64,000 nucleotides of DNA from Amycolatopsis rifamycinica (GTDB lineage Bacteria > Actinomycetota > Actinomycetes > Mycobacteriales > Pseudonocardiaceae), in NCBI RefSeq assembly GCF_000695625.1, contig NZ_JMQI01000001.1, forward strand, positions 1-64,000. Reading direction: 5' to 3'. How positions within the stretch are numbered: the first letter of the stretch is position 1; each line of letters begins with the position of its first letter. Positions 52,981-61,869 of the stretch are shown piece by piece. The notes under the pieces are model-generated. The model was not told where the DNA came from. It saw only the letters and a list, made by a program, of their open reading frames with translations, and did no database searches. The translations under genes were made by a program, and so were the position numbers.

Positions 52981-53642
52981 TGTTCCAGGGAGATCACCCG
53001 GCGGTCGGCCGGGCGTTCCGCCGCGCCGGCGAGCTGGCGCGGGAGTTCGGGCACACCCGGGTCGGCAGCGAACACCTGCTGCTGGCGCTCACGGAAGGGC
53101 CGCTGGCCGGGCTCGCCGGCATCGAGCAGGCCGTGCACCGGGCGGCCCCGGACGGCGCGGGCGTGGCCGCCGACCGCGAGGCGCTGACGGTGCTCGGCAT
53201 CGACCTCGGCCCGCTGCCGGCGGAACTGGCGGACCGGCCCCCGGCCAAGGCGCCCCTGTTCCCGCTGGGCGCGGGGAAGGCCCGGCGCCGCTGCGCCCGC
53301 GCGGCACCGCGGATCGGCCTGGACGTCCAGGCGGCGTACGCCGCGTCACTGCGCCTCGCCCTCGCGCGCCGGGAACGCCGGCACCGCGTCGAGCACGTCG
53401 CGCTGGCGCTGGTCGCGCTCGACCCCGGAGCCGACTGGGTGGTGCGCACGGCCGGGGTGAACCGCGGAGAACTCCTCGCCGGCCTCGCGGCGGCCCACCC
53501 GCCACCGCGGCGGAACCGGCTGCTGCGGGCCGAACGCCGGGTGGGCCGCCGGGCGCGGTGCCGCGACATCGTCCGCGGCTACCAGCACACCACCGGCCGC
53601 GCGGCGGTCGCGCCCGCCGCGTTGGCCGGCTTGGTGCACTGA
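52980..53642 (+). CDS. Clp N-terminal domain-containing protein
   Basis: 220 residues. Two Clp-N (R-domain) repeats are visible: residues ~1-62 (HPAVGRAFRRAGELAREFGH, VGSEHLLLALTEGP) and ~115-175 (YAASLRLALARRERRH, VEHVALALVALDPG). There is no AAA+ domain. Free-standing Clp-N proteins may act as adaptors or decoys for ClpC1. The C-terminus is arginine-rich (RRNRLLRAERRVGRRARCRD). It is translationally coupled to the HTH gene, so it is under the same operators. A terminator follows. Confidence 0.84.
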   Translation: MFQGDHPAVGRAFRRAGELAREFGHTRVGSEHLLLALTEGPLAGLAGIEQAVHRAAPDGAGVAADREALTVLGIDLGPLPAELADRPPAKAPLFPLGAGKARRRCARAAPRIGLDVQAAYAASLRLALARRERRHRVEHVALALVALDPGADWVVRTAGVNRGELLAGLAAAHPPPRRNRLLRAERRVGRRARCRDIVRGYQHTTGRAAVAPAALAGLVH

Positions 53643-53666
53643 GCCGGCTCCGGCTGTCGGCCCAGT

Positions 53667-53703
53667 CGCCGGCGCCCCAGAAAACCACAGTGGGGCGCCG
53701 GCG
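53667..53703. terminator. Bidirectional terminator between Clp-N gene and uronate dehydrogenase gene
   Basis: Perfect 13-bp inverted repeat CGCCGGCGCCCCA (53667-53679) / TGGGGCGCCGGCG (53691-53703) with an 11-nt loop, placed between two convergent stop codons. Confidence 0.85.
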
Positions 53704-53711
53704 GGCGGGCG

Positions 53712-54518
53712 TCAGAGCGGATTGAAGACGCCCAGGGGAGCGGTGCAGAACGGGCCGCCGACGTACTCGGCCGCGGGGCCCGTCGGCGCGGGCTTCGCCG
53801 CCAGCTGGTCCGCGTACACCTCCGCGTCGTCCAACGACTTGTAGCCCAGCGCCTCCGCCTCCGCCAGCGAGTAGATCCGGCGGGTGTTGTCCGAGACGCC
53901 CCAGATCAGCCGGTACCCCGGCGAAGGCGCCGAAAGGCAGGCCTCGAACAGCCGCGCGGCGTCGTCGGGGGAGAGCCACGTCGACAGCCCGCGGGGGCCC
54001 AGCGGCAACGGCGTCTCGAAGCACGAGCCGATGCGGATCACGATCACGTCCATGCCGAACCGGGAGTGGTACAGGCTCCCCAGCGCCTCGATCGCCGCCT
54101 TGGAGACGCCGTAATACGTGTCCGGCCTCGGGGACGAGTCCGCCGGGAGGTCGGAATCCACCCGGCGGAAACCCACCGCGTGGTTGCTCGAGGCCAGGAT
54201 CACGCGCGAGATGCCCGCCGCCTGCGCTGCCTCCAGGACCTTCTGCGTCCCGTTGATGTTGACGTCGAGGGTCGCTTCCCACGAGTTCTCGCGGCTGTGC
54301 CCGCCCAGGTGGATCAGCGCGTCGACGCCTTCGCACGCCGCCGCCATCGCCGCCGGGTCGGTCACCGACGCCGTCACGATCTCTTCGGAAGCGTCGGAAG
54401 CCGTTTGCGGGGCCAGGTCGAGCAGGCGCAGCACCCGGCCCGGGCGCCGCAGGCGGGGGCGCATCAGGGTGCCGACGACACCCGCCGACCCGGTGATGAG
54501 CACGCGCTGGTCCGTCAT
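53712..54518 (-). CDS. udh: NAD-dependent epimerase/dehydratase family protein, probable uronate dehydrogenase
   Basis: 268 residues of the short-chain dehydrogenase fold. The NAD loop ITGSAGVVG is at residues 8-16, acidic D after the second strand, the Ser in ILASSNHAVGF and the catalytic pair in YYGVSK. SSN and the short C-terminus without a large sugar-nucleotide domain are as in uronate dehydrogenases, which oxidise glucuronate or galacturonate to the aldarate lactone. The next genes supply every later step of aldarate breakdown, which strengthens the call. It lies 25 bp downstream of the IclR regulator gene in the same direction. Confidence 0.82.
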   Translation of the reverse strand: MTDQRVLITGSAGVVGTLMRPRLRRPGRVLRLLDLAPQTASDASEEIVTASVTDPAAMAAACEGVDALIHLGGHSRENSWEATLDVNINGTQKVLEAAQAAGISRVILASSNHAVGFRRVDSDLPADSSPRPDTYYGVSKAAIEALGSLYHSRFGMDVIVIRIGSCFETPLPLGPRGLSTWLSPDDAARLFEACLSAPSPGYRLIWGVSDNTRRIYSLAEAEALGYKSLDDAEVYADQLAAKPAPTGPAAEYVGGPFCTAPLGVFNPL

Positions 54519-54543
54519 GGGGTTCCTTTCACACAGAAGGGGG

Positions 54544-55347
54544 TCAACGGATGCCGGCGCGGCGCAGCTGCTGCCCGAGCTCGGCGGTGGTCTCGGCGAG
54601 CAGCTCGCCGACGCGGCGGGCGTCGTCGTCGGTCACCTGGGCGATGGGCATCGAGCAGCTGATCGCGTCGGTGCCCGGGATGCGGTACGGGATCACCGCG
54701 GCGACGCACCGGACGCCCAGCGTGCCTTCTTCGACCTCGGCGGCGTACCCGCGTTCGCGGGTGGCGGCGAATTCGGCGTGCAGGCCTTCGAGCGTGGTGA
54801 TGGTGTTCGGGGTCAGCGCGGGCAGCGTGGCCGGCATCAGCGCTTCGATCTCGTCGTGCGTCAGCTCGGCCAAGAGGGCCTTGCCCAGCGCGGTCGCGTG
54901 CGCGGGCAGCGTGCGCCCGACGCGGGAGACCAGGTGCGTCGAGCGTTGTGACTCGCGCGTCTCCAGGTAGACGACCTCGGTGCCGTTGCGGCGCGCGAAG
55001 TGCGCGGTGAAGCCGGTCTTCTCCCGGATGCGTTCCAGCGCTTCGGTGGCGAAGGGGACGACGGCGTCGCGGTCGAGGTACGCCGTGCCGCAGATCAGCG
55101 CGCGGACGCCCAGCCGGTAGCGGGCGGTGTTCGCGTCGGCCTCCAGCCAGCCGGCCTCCAGCAGCGTCCGCAGCAGGCCGTGCAGCGACGAGCGCGGGAA
55201 GCCGGTGCGCGCGTGCAGGTCCGACAGCGACAGCCAGACGTCGTTCGCCGCGAACGTCTCGATGAGGTCGACGGCCCGGCGTGCGGACTTGACGCCCGAG
55301 GCTTCGGCCGGGGCGCTCTCGGCCGCGTTGTCCACCTTCTGCGGCAT
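54544..55347 (-). CDS. IclR family transcriptional regulator
   Basis: 267 residues. The N-terminal winged HTH (residues ~20-75) reads SARRAVDLIETFAANDVWLSLSDLHARTGFPRSSLHGLLRTL across its helices. The C-terminal IclR effector domain contains LGKALLAELTHDEIEALM and GYAAEVEEGTLGVRCVAAVI. ATG 55347 has GGAGG 7 nt upstream. It is divergent from the transporter-led catabolic operon and heads the udh transcript, so it probably controls both in response to an aldarate or keto-deoxyglucarate. Two matching palindromes lie between. Confidence 0.89.
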   Translation of the reverse strand: MPQKVDNAAESAPAEASGVKSARRAVDLIETFAANDVWLSLSDLHARTGFPRSSLHGLLRTLLEAGWLEADANTARYRLGVRALICGTAYLDRDAVVPFATEALERIREKTGFTAHFARRNGTEVVYLETRESQRSTHLVSRVGRTLPAHATALGKALLAELTHDEIEALMPATLPALTPNTITTLEGLHAEFAATRERGYAAEVEEGTLGVRCVAAVIPYRIPGTDAISCSMPIAQVTDDDARRVGELLAETTAELGQQLRRAGIR

Positions 55348-55407
55348 TTGTGCTCCTCCGTCCGGCCGTTGACTTGTGACCCCGGCCATATTAGCGTCCC
55401 GAACAAC

Positions 55408-55460
55408 GTTCTTATGGATGAACATAATCACTATAACAGACTCCGTTCATAGATGTGAAC
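55408..55460. promoter_or_regulatory. Paired IclR-type operators in the divergent uronate promoter region
   Basis: Two 16-bp sites share GTTC-8-GAAC: GTTCTTATGGATGAAC (55408-55423) and GTTCATAGATGTGAAC (55445-55460), 37 bp apart centre to centre. A possible -10, TATAAC (55432-55437), for the rightward operon lies between them. Site 1 then overlaps the -35 and site 2 sits just past the start point. A smaller GAACAACGTTC (55401-55411) overlaps site 1. Confidence 0.75.
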
Positions 55461-55500
55461 AGTGGCACCACATCGACGTGGACGCGGAAGGGAGCCTGCG

Positions 55501-57009
55501 GTGCACGCACTCGACTGGACGATGATCTGCGCGTACTTCGCGCTGATGATCGTGATCGGCTGGTGGTCGCACAAACGGGTCAGCGACGTGAAGGACTTCT
55601 TCACCGCCGGCGGCCGGATGCCGTGGTGGCTGGCCGGCATCTCACACCACATGTCCGGCTACAGCGCCGTCCTCTTCGTCGCGTACGCGGGTGTCGCGTA
55701 CACCAGCGGCGTCACCGTGTACTTCTGGGGCTTCGCCAGCATCGGCATCGGCGTGGGCATCGGCAGCTGGCTGTTCGCCGCCCGCTGGAACCGGCTGCGC
55801 TCGAAGCTCGGCGTCGCCTCACCGCTGGAGTACCTGGCCAAGCGGTACAACGTGCCGACCCAGCAGGCGCTGGCCTGGAGCGGCAGCCTGCTGAAGATCT
55901 TCGACATCGCGGCCAAGTGGTTCGCCGTCGCGACGCTGCTGCACGTCTTCGCCGGCCTGGACTACAACCTCGGCATCCTCATCACCGGCGCGGTCACCCT
56001 CGTCTACTGCACGATCGGCGGCCTGTGGGCCGACGCGCTCACCGACTTCGGCCAGTTCGTCATCCAGGCCATCGCCGCGATCGTGATGATCGTCGTGGTG
56101 CTGGGCAAGCTGGGCGGGATCTCGGCGCTCTGGACGATGTGGGACAAACTCCCCGCAGGCCACGTCGACCCGGTGACGTCCAAGTACACCACCATCTTCC
56201 TGCTCGTCTACGTGCTGGTGAAGACGCTGGAGTACAACGGAGGCATGTGGAACCTGGCGCAGCGGTACATGGCCGCGCCGACCACCCAGGAGGCCAAGCG
56301 TGGCGCCCGGCTGTCGTCGGCGCTGTACCTGTTGTGGCCGCTGGTGCTGATGTTCCCGATGTTCGCCGCGCCGCTGCTGATCCCGGGCATCAAGGACCCG
56401 ACGCAGTCCTACGCGATCATGACCACGACGTTCCTGCCGCCGGGCCTGATCGGCCTGGTGCTGGCCGGCATCTTCTCCCACACCATGGCGATGGTCTCCT
56501 CCGACGCCAACGCCATCTCCGCGGTGATCACCCGGGACATGATCCCGGCGATGTTCCGCCGCACCCGGCAGTGGACCGACGTCCAGGGCCTGAAGGCCGC
56601 GCGGATCACCACGGTCGTGTTCGTCGCGCTGACCATGCTCGTGGCCACCCAGGCGCAGAACCTCGGCGGCGTGCTGCAGATCGTCGTCAACTGGGTCGCC
56701 GCGCTGATGGGCCCGATCTCGATCCCGCTGCTGCTGGGCATGCTGCCGTGGTTCCGCAAGTGCGGCCCGCGCGCGGCGCTGATCTCCTGGGCGGGCGGCC
56801 TGATCGACTACGCGCTGGTGTACTACGTCTTCAAGGCGAACCAGACCGTGCTCGTCGCGACGCCGATCCTGGTTTCCCTCGTTCTCTACGTCGGTCTCGG
56901 CCTGCTGGCCCCCGAGCGCAGCGACGCCGCCGATGAGATCGTCGACACCGTGAACACCGCCGACGACGTAGTCGGCCGGAAGCAGGAAGGCACGACCGTG
57001 CCCGCCTGA
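55501..57009 (+). CDS. Sodium:solute symporter (SSS family), probable uronate/aldarate importer
   Basis: 502 residues with about 13 membrane helices. SSS landmarks are FFTAGGRMPWWLAGISHHMSGYSA at the first helices and TLVYCTIGGLWADALTDFGQFVIQ, the LDxVQ-like sodium site region. GIFSHTMAMVSSDANAISAVITRD matches the fifth/eighth helix Na2-site segment. Relatives import acidic sugars, solutes or sialic acid with Na+. GTG 55501 has AGGGAG 6-7 nt upstream. It is the first gene of the rightward catabolic operon, so its likely cargo is the uronate or aldarate the enzymes degrade. Confidence 0.87.
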   Translation: MHALDWTMICAYFALMIVIGWWSHKRVSDVKDFFTAGGRMPWWLAGISHHMSGYSAVLFVAYAGVAYTSGVTVYFWGFASIGIGVGIGSWLFAARWNRLRSKLGVASPLEYLAKRYNVPTQQALAWSGSLLKIFDIAAKWFAVATLLHVFAGLDYNLGILITGAVTLVYCTIGGLWADALTDFGQFVIQAIAAIVMIVVVLGKLGGISALWTMWDKLPAGHVDPVTSKYTTIFLLVYVLVKTLEYNGGMWNLAQRYMAAPTTQEAKRGARLSSALYLLWPLVLMFPMFAAPLLIPGIKDPTQSYAIMTTTFLPPGLIGLVLAGIFSHTMAMVSSDANAISAVITRDMIPAMFRRTRQWTDVQGLKAARITTVVFVALTMLVATQAQNLGGVLQIVVNWVAALMGPISIPLLLGMLPWFRKCGPRAALISWAGGLIDYALVYYVFKANQTVLVATPILVSLVLYVGLGLLAPERSDAADEIVDTVNTADDVVGRKQEGTTVPA

Positions 57010-57060
57010 CGCAGGCCTCACCCGGCCGAACCCGAAAAAGGACGAGAGAGCAGAAGACTG

Positions 57061-57996
57061 ATGGCACAGAACGAGATCGAGCTGGACGGCCTGCTGGCGT
57101 TCCCCCTCACCCCGTTCACCGAGGACCTCGAGGTCAACCTCGACGCGTTCGCGGAGAACGTGGAGAGCCACATCGCGGCGGGCGCCGGTGCGCTGTTCGT
57201 GGCGTGCGGCACCGGCGAGTTCAGCTCGCTCTCGCCCGCCGAGGTCACCTCGGTGCTCACCCGGGCCCGGGAGGTGGCCGGCGGCCGCGTCCCGGTCTGG
57301 GTGGGCGCCGGGGGCGGCGCGGCGTCGGCCCGGGCCGGCATCGCGGCGGCACAGGCCGGCGGCGCGGACGGCGTGCTGCTGCTGCCGCCCTACCTCGTCG
57401 CCGGACCGCAGCCGGGCCTGGTCGACTTCGTCCGGTACGCCGTCGGGGACTCGTCCGTGCCGGTCATCGTGTACCACCGCGGCACCGGCGTGTTCAGCGC
57501 GCCGGCCGCCGCGTCGCTGCTCGACATCCCCTCGGTCGTCGGGCTCAAGGACGGCTACGGCGACGTCGAGTGCATGACCCGGATCGTCACCACGATCCGG
57601 GTGCTGGACACCGAGCGGGCGCGGAACTTCCTGTTCTTCAACGGGTTGCCGACCGCGGAGGTCTCGGCCAAGGCGTACGCCGCGATCGGCGTCGCCCGGT
57701 ACTCCTCGGCGGTGCACTGCTTCGCGCCGGAGATCGCCCACCGCTTCCACCGCGCGCTCGCCGAGGGGGACACGAGCGTGATGGACGCCCTGCTCACGGG
57801 GTTCTACCTGCCGCTGGTGGCGTTGCGGGACGAGACGCCCGGCTTCGCCGTCTCGCTCGTCAAGGCCGCCGCCCGGCTGCGCGGCGACAAGGTCGGCCCG
57901 GTCCGGCCGCCGCTGGTCGAGCCGACGCCGGAGCAGATCCACCGGCTGGAGAAGGTCGTGGAGGACGGCTTCGTGACGCTGAAGGGGCTCGGCTGA
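57061..57996 (+). CDS. kdgD: 5-dehydro-4-deoxyglucarate dehydratase
   Basis: 311 residues, DapA/NAL superfamily TIM barrel. It dehydrates and decarboxylates 5-keto-4-deoxy-D-glucarate to 2-oxoglutarate semialdehyde. The Schiff-base lysine is K163 in VVGLKDGYGDVE; the N-terminal AFPLTPFTEDLEVNL and VACGTGEFSSLSPAE (in place of GTTGE) are the KdgD forms. The VIVYHRGTG segment supplies the catalytic Tyr. The stop overlaps the glucarate dehydratase start (TGATG). Confidence 0.92.
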   Translation: MAQNEIELDGLLAFPLTPFTEDLEVNLDAFAENVESHIAAGAGALFVACGTGEFSSLSPAEVTSVLTRAREVAGGRVPVWVGAGGGAASARAGIAAAQAGGADGVLLLPPYLVAGPQPGLVDFVRYAVGDSSVPVIVYHRGTGVFSAPAAASLLDIPSVVGLKDGYGDVECMTRIVTTIRVLDTERARNFLFFNGLPTAEVSAKAYAAIGVARYSSAVHCFAPEIAHRFHRALAEGDTSVMDALLTGFYLPLVALRDETPGFAVSLVKAAARLRGDKVGPVRPPLVEPTPEQIHRLEKVVEDGFVTLKGLG

Positions 57997-59252
57997 TGCA
58001 GATCCTCGACGTGGTGCTGACCCCGGTGGCGTTCGCGGACCCGCCGCTGCTCAACGTCATGGGCGTGCACGAGCCGTTCGCGCTGCGCAGCGTCGTCCAG
58101 GTCAAGTGCGAGGACGGGATCGTCGGGCTCGGCGAGTCCTACGGCGACGACGCCTTCCTCGGCGAGGTGCGCAAGGTGCTGCCGCGGCTGCGCGGCCACG
58201 ACGTGTTCGACCTGCCCGGCCTGCAGCGGCTGGTCGCGGAGGCGCTGTCGGACACCGTGCTGACCGACGCGCACGGCCTGATCGGCGGGTTCTCCATCCG
58301 CAAGACCATCGCGAGCGTGTACTCGCTGTTCGAGGTCGCCTGCCTGGACGCGCAGGGGCACTACCTGGGCCGTCCGGTGACCGACCTGCTCGGCGGCAAG
58401 GCGCGCGACGCCGTCGAGTTCTCCGCCTACCTGTTCTACAAGTACGGCAAGCACGTCGACGGCCGCGAGGACTCCTGGGGCGAGATCACCACGCCCGAGG
58501 CGCTCGCCGGGTCGGCGAAGCGGATGTTCGACGAGTACGGCTTCCGCTCGATCAAGCTCAAGGGCGGGGTCTACGAGCCCGCCCAGGAGATCGACGGCGT
58601 CCGCGCGCTGGCCGAGGCGTTCCCGGGGCACCCGCTGCGGATCGACCCGAACGGCGCCTGGACGGTCGAGACGAGCATCCGGGTGGCCGGCGAGCTCGAC
58701 GGCGTCCTGGAGTACCTGGAAGACCCGACACCGGGCATCGACGGCATGGCCCAGGTGGCCGCCGAGGCGTCGATGCCGCTGGCCACCAACATGTGCGTGG
58801 TCAACTTCGGCGACATCGAGCCGGGCTTCCGGGCGCGGGCGATCGGCGTGCTGCTGTCGGACCACCACTTCTGGGGCGGGCTGCGCGCCACGCAGTCGTT
58901 GTCGGTGACGTGCGAGAGCTTCGGCGTCGGTCTGTCGATGCACTCCAACAGCCACCTCGGGATCAGCCTGGCCGCGATGGTGCAGGTCGCCGCGGCGACG
59001 CCGCACCTGACCTACGCCTGCGACACGCACTGGCCGTGGAAGGTCGAGGACGTCATCGAACCGGGTGTGCTCCAGTTCCGGGAAGGGGCCGTCGCGGTGC
59101 CGACGACCCCGGGACTCGGCGTCACCCTCGACGAGGACGCGCTGGCGAAGCTGCACGAGAACTACGTCCGATGTGGACTGACCCAGCGGGACGACGTGAC
59201 CTACATGCGGAAGTACGTCCCCGGGTTCGAGCCGAACACGGCGAGGTGGTGA
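57996..59252 (+). CDS. gudD: Glucarate dehydratase family protein (enolase superfamily)
   Basis: 418 residues. It abstracts a proton and removes water from D-glucarate to give 5-keto-4-deoxyglucarate. The N-terminal capping domain is followed by the barrel with the Lys pair K187/K189 in SIKLKGG. Metal ligands are D217 and N219 in RIDPNGAW, the Glu in LEDPT, and the catalytic His in LSMHSNSHLGIS. The KxK plus HSNxH pattern is typical of the glucarate dehydratase group. It is translationally coupled to kdgD and 4 bp before the next gene. Confidence 0.91.
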   Translation: MQILDVVLTPVAFADPPLLNVMGVHEPFALRSVVQVKCEDGIVGLGESYGDDAFLGEVRKVLPRLRGHDVFDLPGLQRLVAEALSDTVLTDAHGLIGGFSIRKTIASVYSLFEVACLDAQGHYLGRPVTDLLGGKARDAVEFSAYLFYKYGKHVDGREDSWGEITTPEALAGSAKRMFDEYGFRSIKLKGGVYEPAQEIDGVRALAEAFPGHPLRIDPNGAWTVETSIRVAGELDGVLEYLEDPTPGIDGMAQVAAEASMPLATNMCVVNFGDIEPGFRARAIGVLLSDHHFWGGLRATQSLSVTCESFGVGLSMHSNSHLGISLAAMVQVAAATPHLTYACDTHWPWKVEDVIEPGVLQFREGAVAVPTTPGLGVTLDEDALAKLHENYVRCGLTQRDDVTYMRKYVPGFEPNTARW

Positions 59253-59256
59253 GCCG

Positions 59257-60387
59257 GTGAAGGTGACGGGATACGCCTACCCCTGGGACGTCCTGGAGCC
59301 CGGGTTCGCCGCCCGGGTGCGGGCGCTCGGCGTCGACGAGGTGGCCGTGGCGCTGTCGTACCACAGCGCCCGCGCGGCGACGCCGTGGTCGCCGTCCCGG
59401 ACGGCGGTCGTGGCGCGGCACGCGGCGTTCTACCGGCCGGTGCGTCCGGACGGGTGGGGCGCGCTGCGTCCGTCCACTCCGGACTGGATGGCCGCGGAGG
59501 ACTCCGGCGGCGACGCCGTCCGGCTGCTCGGCGAAGCCGGGATCCCGGCCGCCGCCTGGATCGTGCTGACCCACAACTCCCAGCTCGGCTACGAGCACCC
59601 GGACGTCGTGGTCCGCAACTGCTTCGGCGAGTCCTACCCGTGGGCGCTGTGCCCGTCGCAGCTCGGGGTGCGTGAGTACGCCGCCGCAGTGGTGGCGAAT
59701 TCCGTCGCCGGGCTGGAGCTGTCGTCGGTGATCCTCGAGGCCTGCGGGCCGCTCGGCGCGGTGCACCAGCACCAGCACGAGAAGACCGACGGCGTGTGGG
59801 CGCCCGCGGTGGCCCGGCTGCTGTCGATCTGCTGCTGCGACGCCTGCGCTTCGTCCTGGGACGTCGACGCGGACGCCGTCCGGGCCCAGCTCGTCGAGGA
59901 GGTCCGGCGGCTGATCGCGACCGGCGACCTGGGGGTGACGGCCGATGGCTTGCCGCCCTCGTTGACCTCGATGCTGCTGCGGAGCCGGCAGCGGGCCACC
60001 GACGAACTGCGGGCCGCCGTTTTGGCCACGCTGCCGCCGGGCACCCGGATCGTGCTGCACGGCGCGCTCGACCCGTGGGTCACCGGCGCGCTGCCCGGGC
60101 TGACGCCGTCGGCACCCGAAGACGTCGACACGGTCGTATTGTTCGGGTGGGCGTCCGCCACGGGTGCCGAGGCCGTCGCGGCGGCCCGGGAGGCCCTGCC
60201 CGAACGGGTCGCGATCGCCAGTTACATCACGGCGGTCGCCGCCGCGCCGGTGCCGGACATCGCCGCCTACGTCGGCGAGCTGGCCAAGGCGGGTGCCGCC
60301 GAGCTGCACCTGTACCACCTCGGCTTGGCCGGTCCGGGCCGCTGGCCCGACCTGGAAACGGCCACCGCCGCCGCCCATGAGAACTGA
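59257..60387 (+). CDS. Unrecognised protein in the uronate operon, possible TIM-barrel hydrolase
   Basis: 376 residues, no signal peptide. I do not recognise the family. The order VTGYAYPWDVLEPGF, then VDEVAVALSYHSAR, AAAWIVLTHNSQLGY, ANSVAGLELSSVILEACG and TRIVLHGALDPWVTG resembles alternating strands and helices of a barrel. The segment LSICCCDACASSWDVD carries a Cys-x-x-Cys group reminiscent of the cysteine motifs in uncharacterised glycosidase-like barrels. A His cluster HQHQHEK precedes it. It sits 4 bp after gudD and 15 bp before the dehydrogenase, so it belongs to the pathway. Opening an aldarolactone or cleaving a uronide are possible roles; both are inference. Confidence 0.75.
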   Translation: MKVTGYAYPWDVLEPGFAARVRALGVDEVAVALSYHSARAATPWSPSRTAVVARHAAFYRPVRPDGWGALRPSTPDWMAAEDSGGDAVRLLGEAGIPAAAWIVLTHNSQLGYEHPDVVVRNCFGESYPWALCPSQLGVREYAAAVVANSVAGLELSSVILEACGPLGAVHQHQHEKTDGVWAPAVARLLSICCCDACASSWDVDADAVRAQLVEEVRRLIATGDLGVTADGLPPSLTSMLLRSRQRATDELRAAVLATLPPGTRIVLHGALDPWVTGALPGLTPSAPEDVDTVVLFGWASATGAEAVAAAREALPERVAIASYITAVAAAPVPDIAAYVGELAKAGAAELHLYHLGLAGPGRWPDLETATAAAHEN

Positions 60388-60402
60388 GGAGCTGCACCCC
60401 AC

Positions 60403-61857
60403 ATGAGCCAGGCCACTGACGCCGCCACGCTCGAGAAGATCCTGGCGGGCGCCGCCGAAGCCGCCCGTCCCGCCGCCGAGGCGACCCCGGCCGAGCGCGC
60501 CGGCTGGCTGACCGCCGTCGCCGACGCCCTCGACGCCGCCGCGGGCGAACTGGTCCCGCTGGCGCACGCCGAGACGCACCTGCCCGAGTCGCCGCGGCTG
60601 GCCGGCGAGCTGAAGCGCACGACGTTCCAGCTGCGCCTGTTCGCCGAAGTCCTCGCCGACGGCGAGTACCTCGGCGCCACCGTCGACCACGCCGACCCGG
60701 ACTGGCCGATGGGCCCGCGTCCGGACATCCGCCGCGTCAAGACCGCGATCGGGCCGGTGCTGGTGTTCGCGGCCAGCAACTTCCCGTTCGCGTTCAGCGT
60801 CGCCGGCGGCGACACCGCGTCCGCGCTGGCCGCGGGCTGCCCGGTGGTCCTCAAGGCGCACCCGGGGCACCCGGAGCTGTCCGCGCAGACCGGCTCGATC
60901 GTGCGGGAAGCGCTGATCAAGGCGGGGGCACCGGCCGCCCTGTTCAACGTGATCTTCGGGCAGGAGGAAGGCGTCACCGCGCTGAAGGACCCGCGGATCG
61001 CGGCGGCGTCCTTCACCGGCTCGATCCCCGGCGGGCGGGCGCTGTTCGACATCGCGAACGCGCGCCCGCGGCCGATCCCGTTCTACGGCGAGCTGGGCAG
61101 CGTCAACCCGGTCGTGGTCACCGAGGCCGCGCTCGCCGTGCGCGGGGAAGCCGTGGCCAAGGGCTACGCCGGGTCGTTCACCCTCGGCGCCGGCCAGTTC
61201 TGCACGAAGCCGGGCCTGCTGTTCCTGCCGGAGGACCACGGCCTGACCGACACGCTGCGCGCGGCCCTCGACGGCGCCGCGGCGCAGCCGATGCTGAACG
61301 ACCGGATCGCTTCCGGATACGCCTCTCGGCTGTCTGCGCTGCGGGAGGTCCCGGGCGTCGAGGTCGTGTCGTCGTCGGATTCCGCGTCGCCGTCCTTCAC
61401 CCCGACGCTGCTGGCGACCACCGGCAAGCAGTTCCTCGAGGGCGGTGACACCGTGCACGAGGAGTGCTTCGGGCCGGCGTCGCTGATCGTCACCTACGCC
61501 GACCAGGCCGAGCTGCTGCGCCTGCTCGACGTCGTCGAACCGGGGCTCACCGCCACGATCCACGGCGAGGAGTCCGATGTGGACTGGCTGCGGCCGGTGC
61601 TGCCGTCGCTGGCCCGCATCGCCGGACGGCTGCTGTGGAACGACTGGCCCACCGGCGTGACGGTGAGCTGGGCCCAGCAGCACGGCGGCCCGTACCCGGC
61701 CACGACCGCCCCGACGACGACGTCGGTCGGCACCGCGGCGATCGAGCGGTTCCTGCGCCCGATCGCCTGGCAGGGCTTCCCGGACGCCCTGCTGCCCGAG
61801 CCCCTGCAGGAGGCCAACCCCTGGCAGCTGCCCCGCCGCACCGACGGCTCCCGCTGA
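60403..61857 (+). CDS. Aldehyde dehydrogenase (NADP+), 2-oxoglutarate semialdehyde dehydrogenase type
   Basis: 484 residues. The catalytic Cys is in GAGQFCTKPGLL and the general-base Glu in FYGELGSVNPVV. ASNFPFAFSVAGGDTASALAAGCPVVLKAHPGHP is the form seen in the KGSADH group rather than betaine or succinate semialdehyde enzymes. It makes 2-oxoglutarate, closing the route into the TCA cycle. ATG 60403 has GAGGAG upstream. It is the last gene of the operon; three palindromes follow its stop. Confidence 0.9.
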   Translation: MSQATDAATLEKILAGAAEAARPAAEATPAERAGWLTAVADALDAAAGELVPLAHAETHLPESPRLAGELKRTTFQLRLFAEVLADGEYLGATVDHADPDWPMGPRPDIRRVKTAIGPVLVFAASNFPFAFSVAGGDTASALAAGCPVVLKAHPGHPELSAQTGSIVREALIKAGAPAALFNVIFGQEEGVTALKDPRIAAASFTGSIPGGRALFDIANARPRPIPFYGELGSVNPVVVTEAALAVRGEAVAKGYAGSFTLGAGQFCTKPGLLFLPEDHGLTDTLRAALDGAAAQPMLNDRIASGYASRLSALREVPGVEVVSSSDSASPSFTPTLLATTGKQFLEGGDTVHEECFGPASLIVTYADQAELLRLLDVVEPGLTATIHGEESDVDWLRPVLPSLARIAGRLLWNDWPTGVTVSWAQQHGGPYPATTAPTTTSVGTAAIERFLRPIAWQGFPDALLPEPLQEANPWQLPRRTDGSR

Positions 61858-61869
61858 CCGACTGACCCC

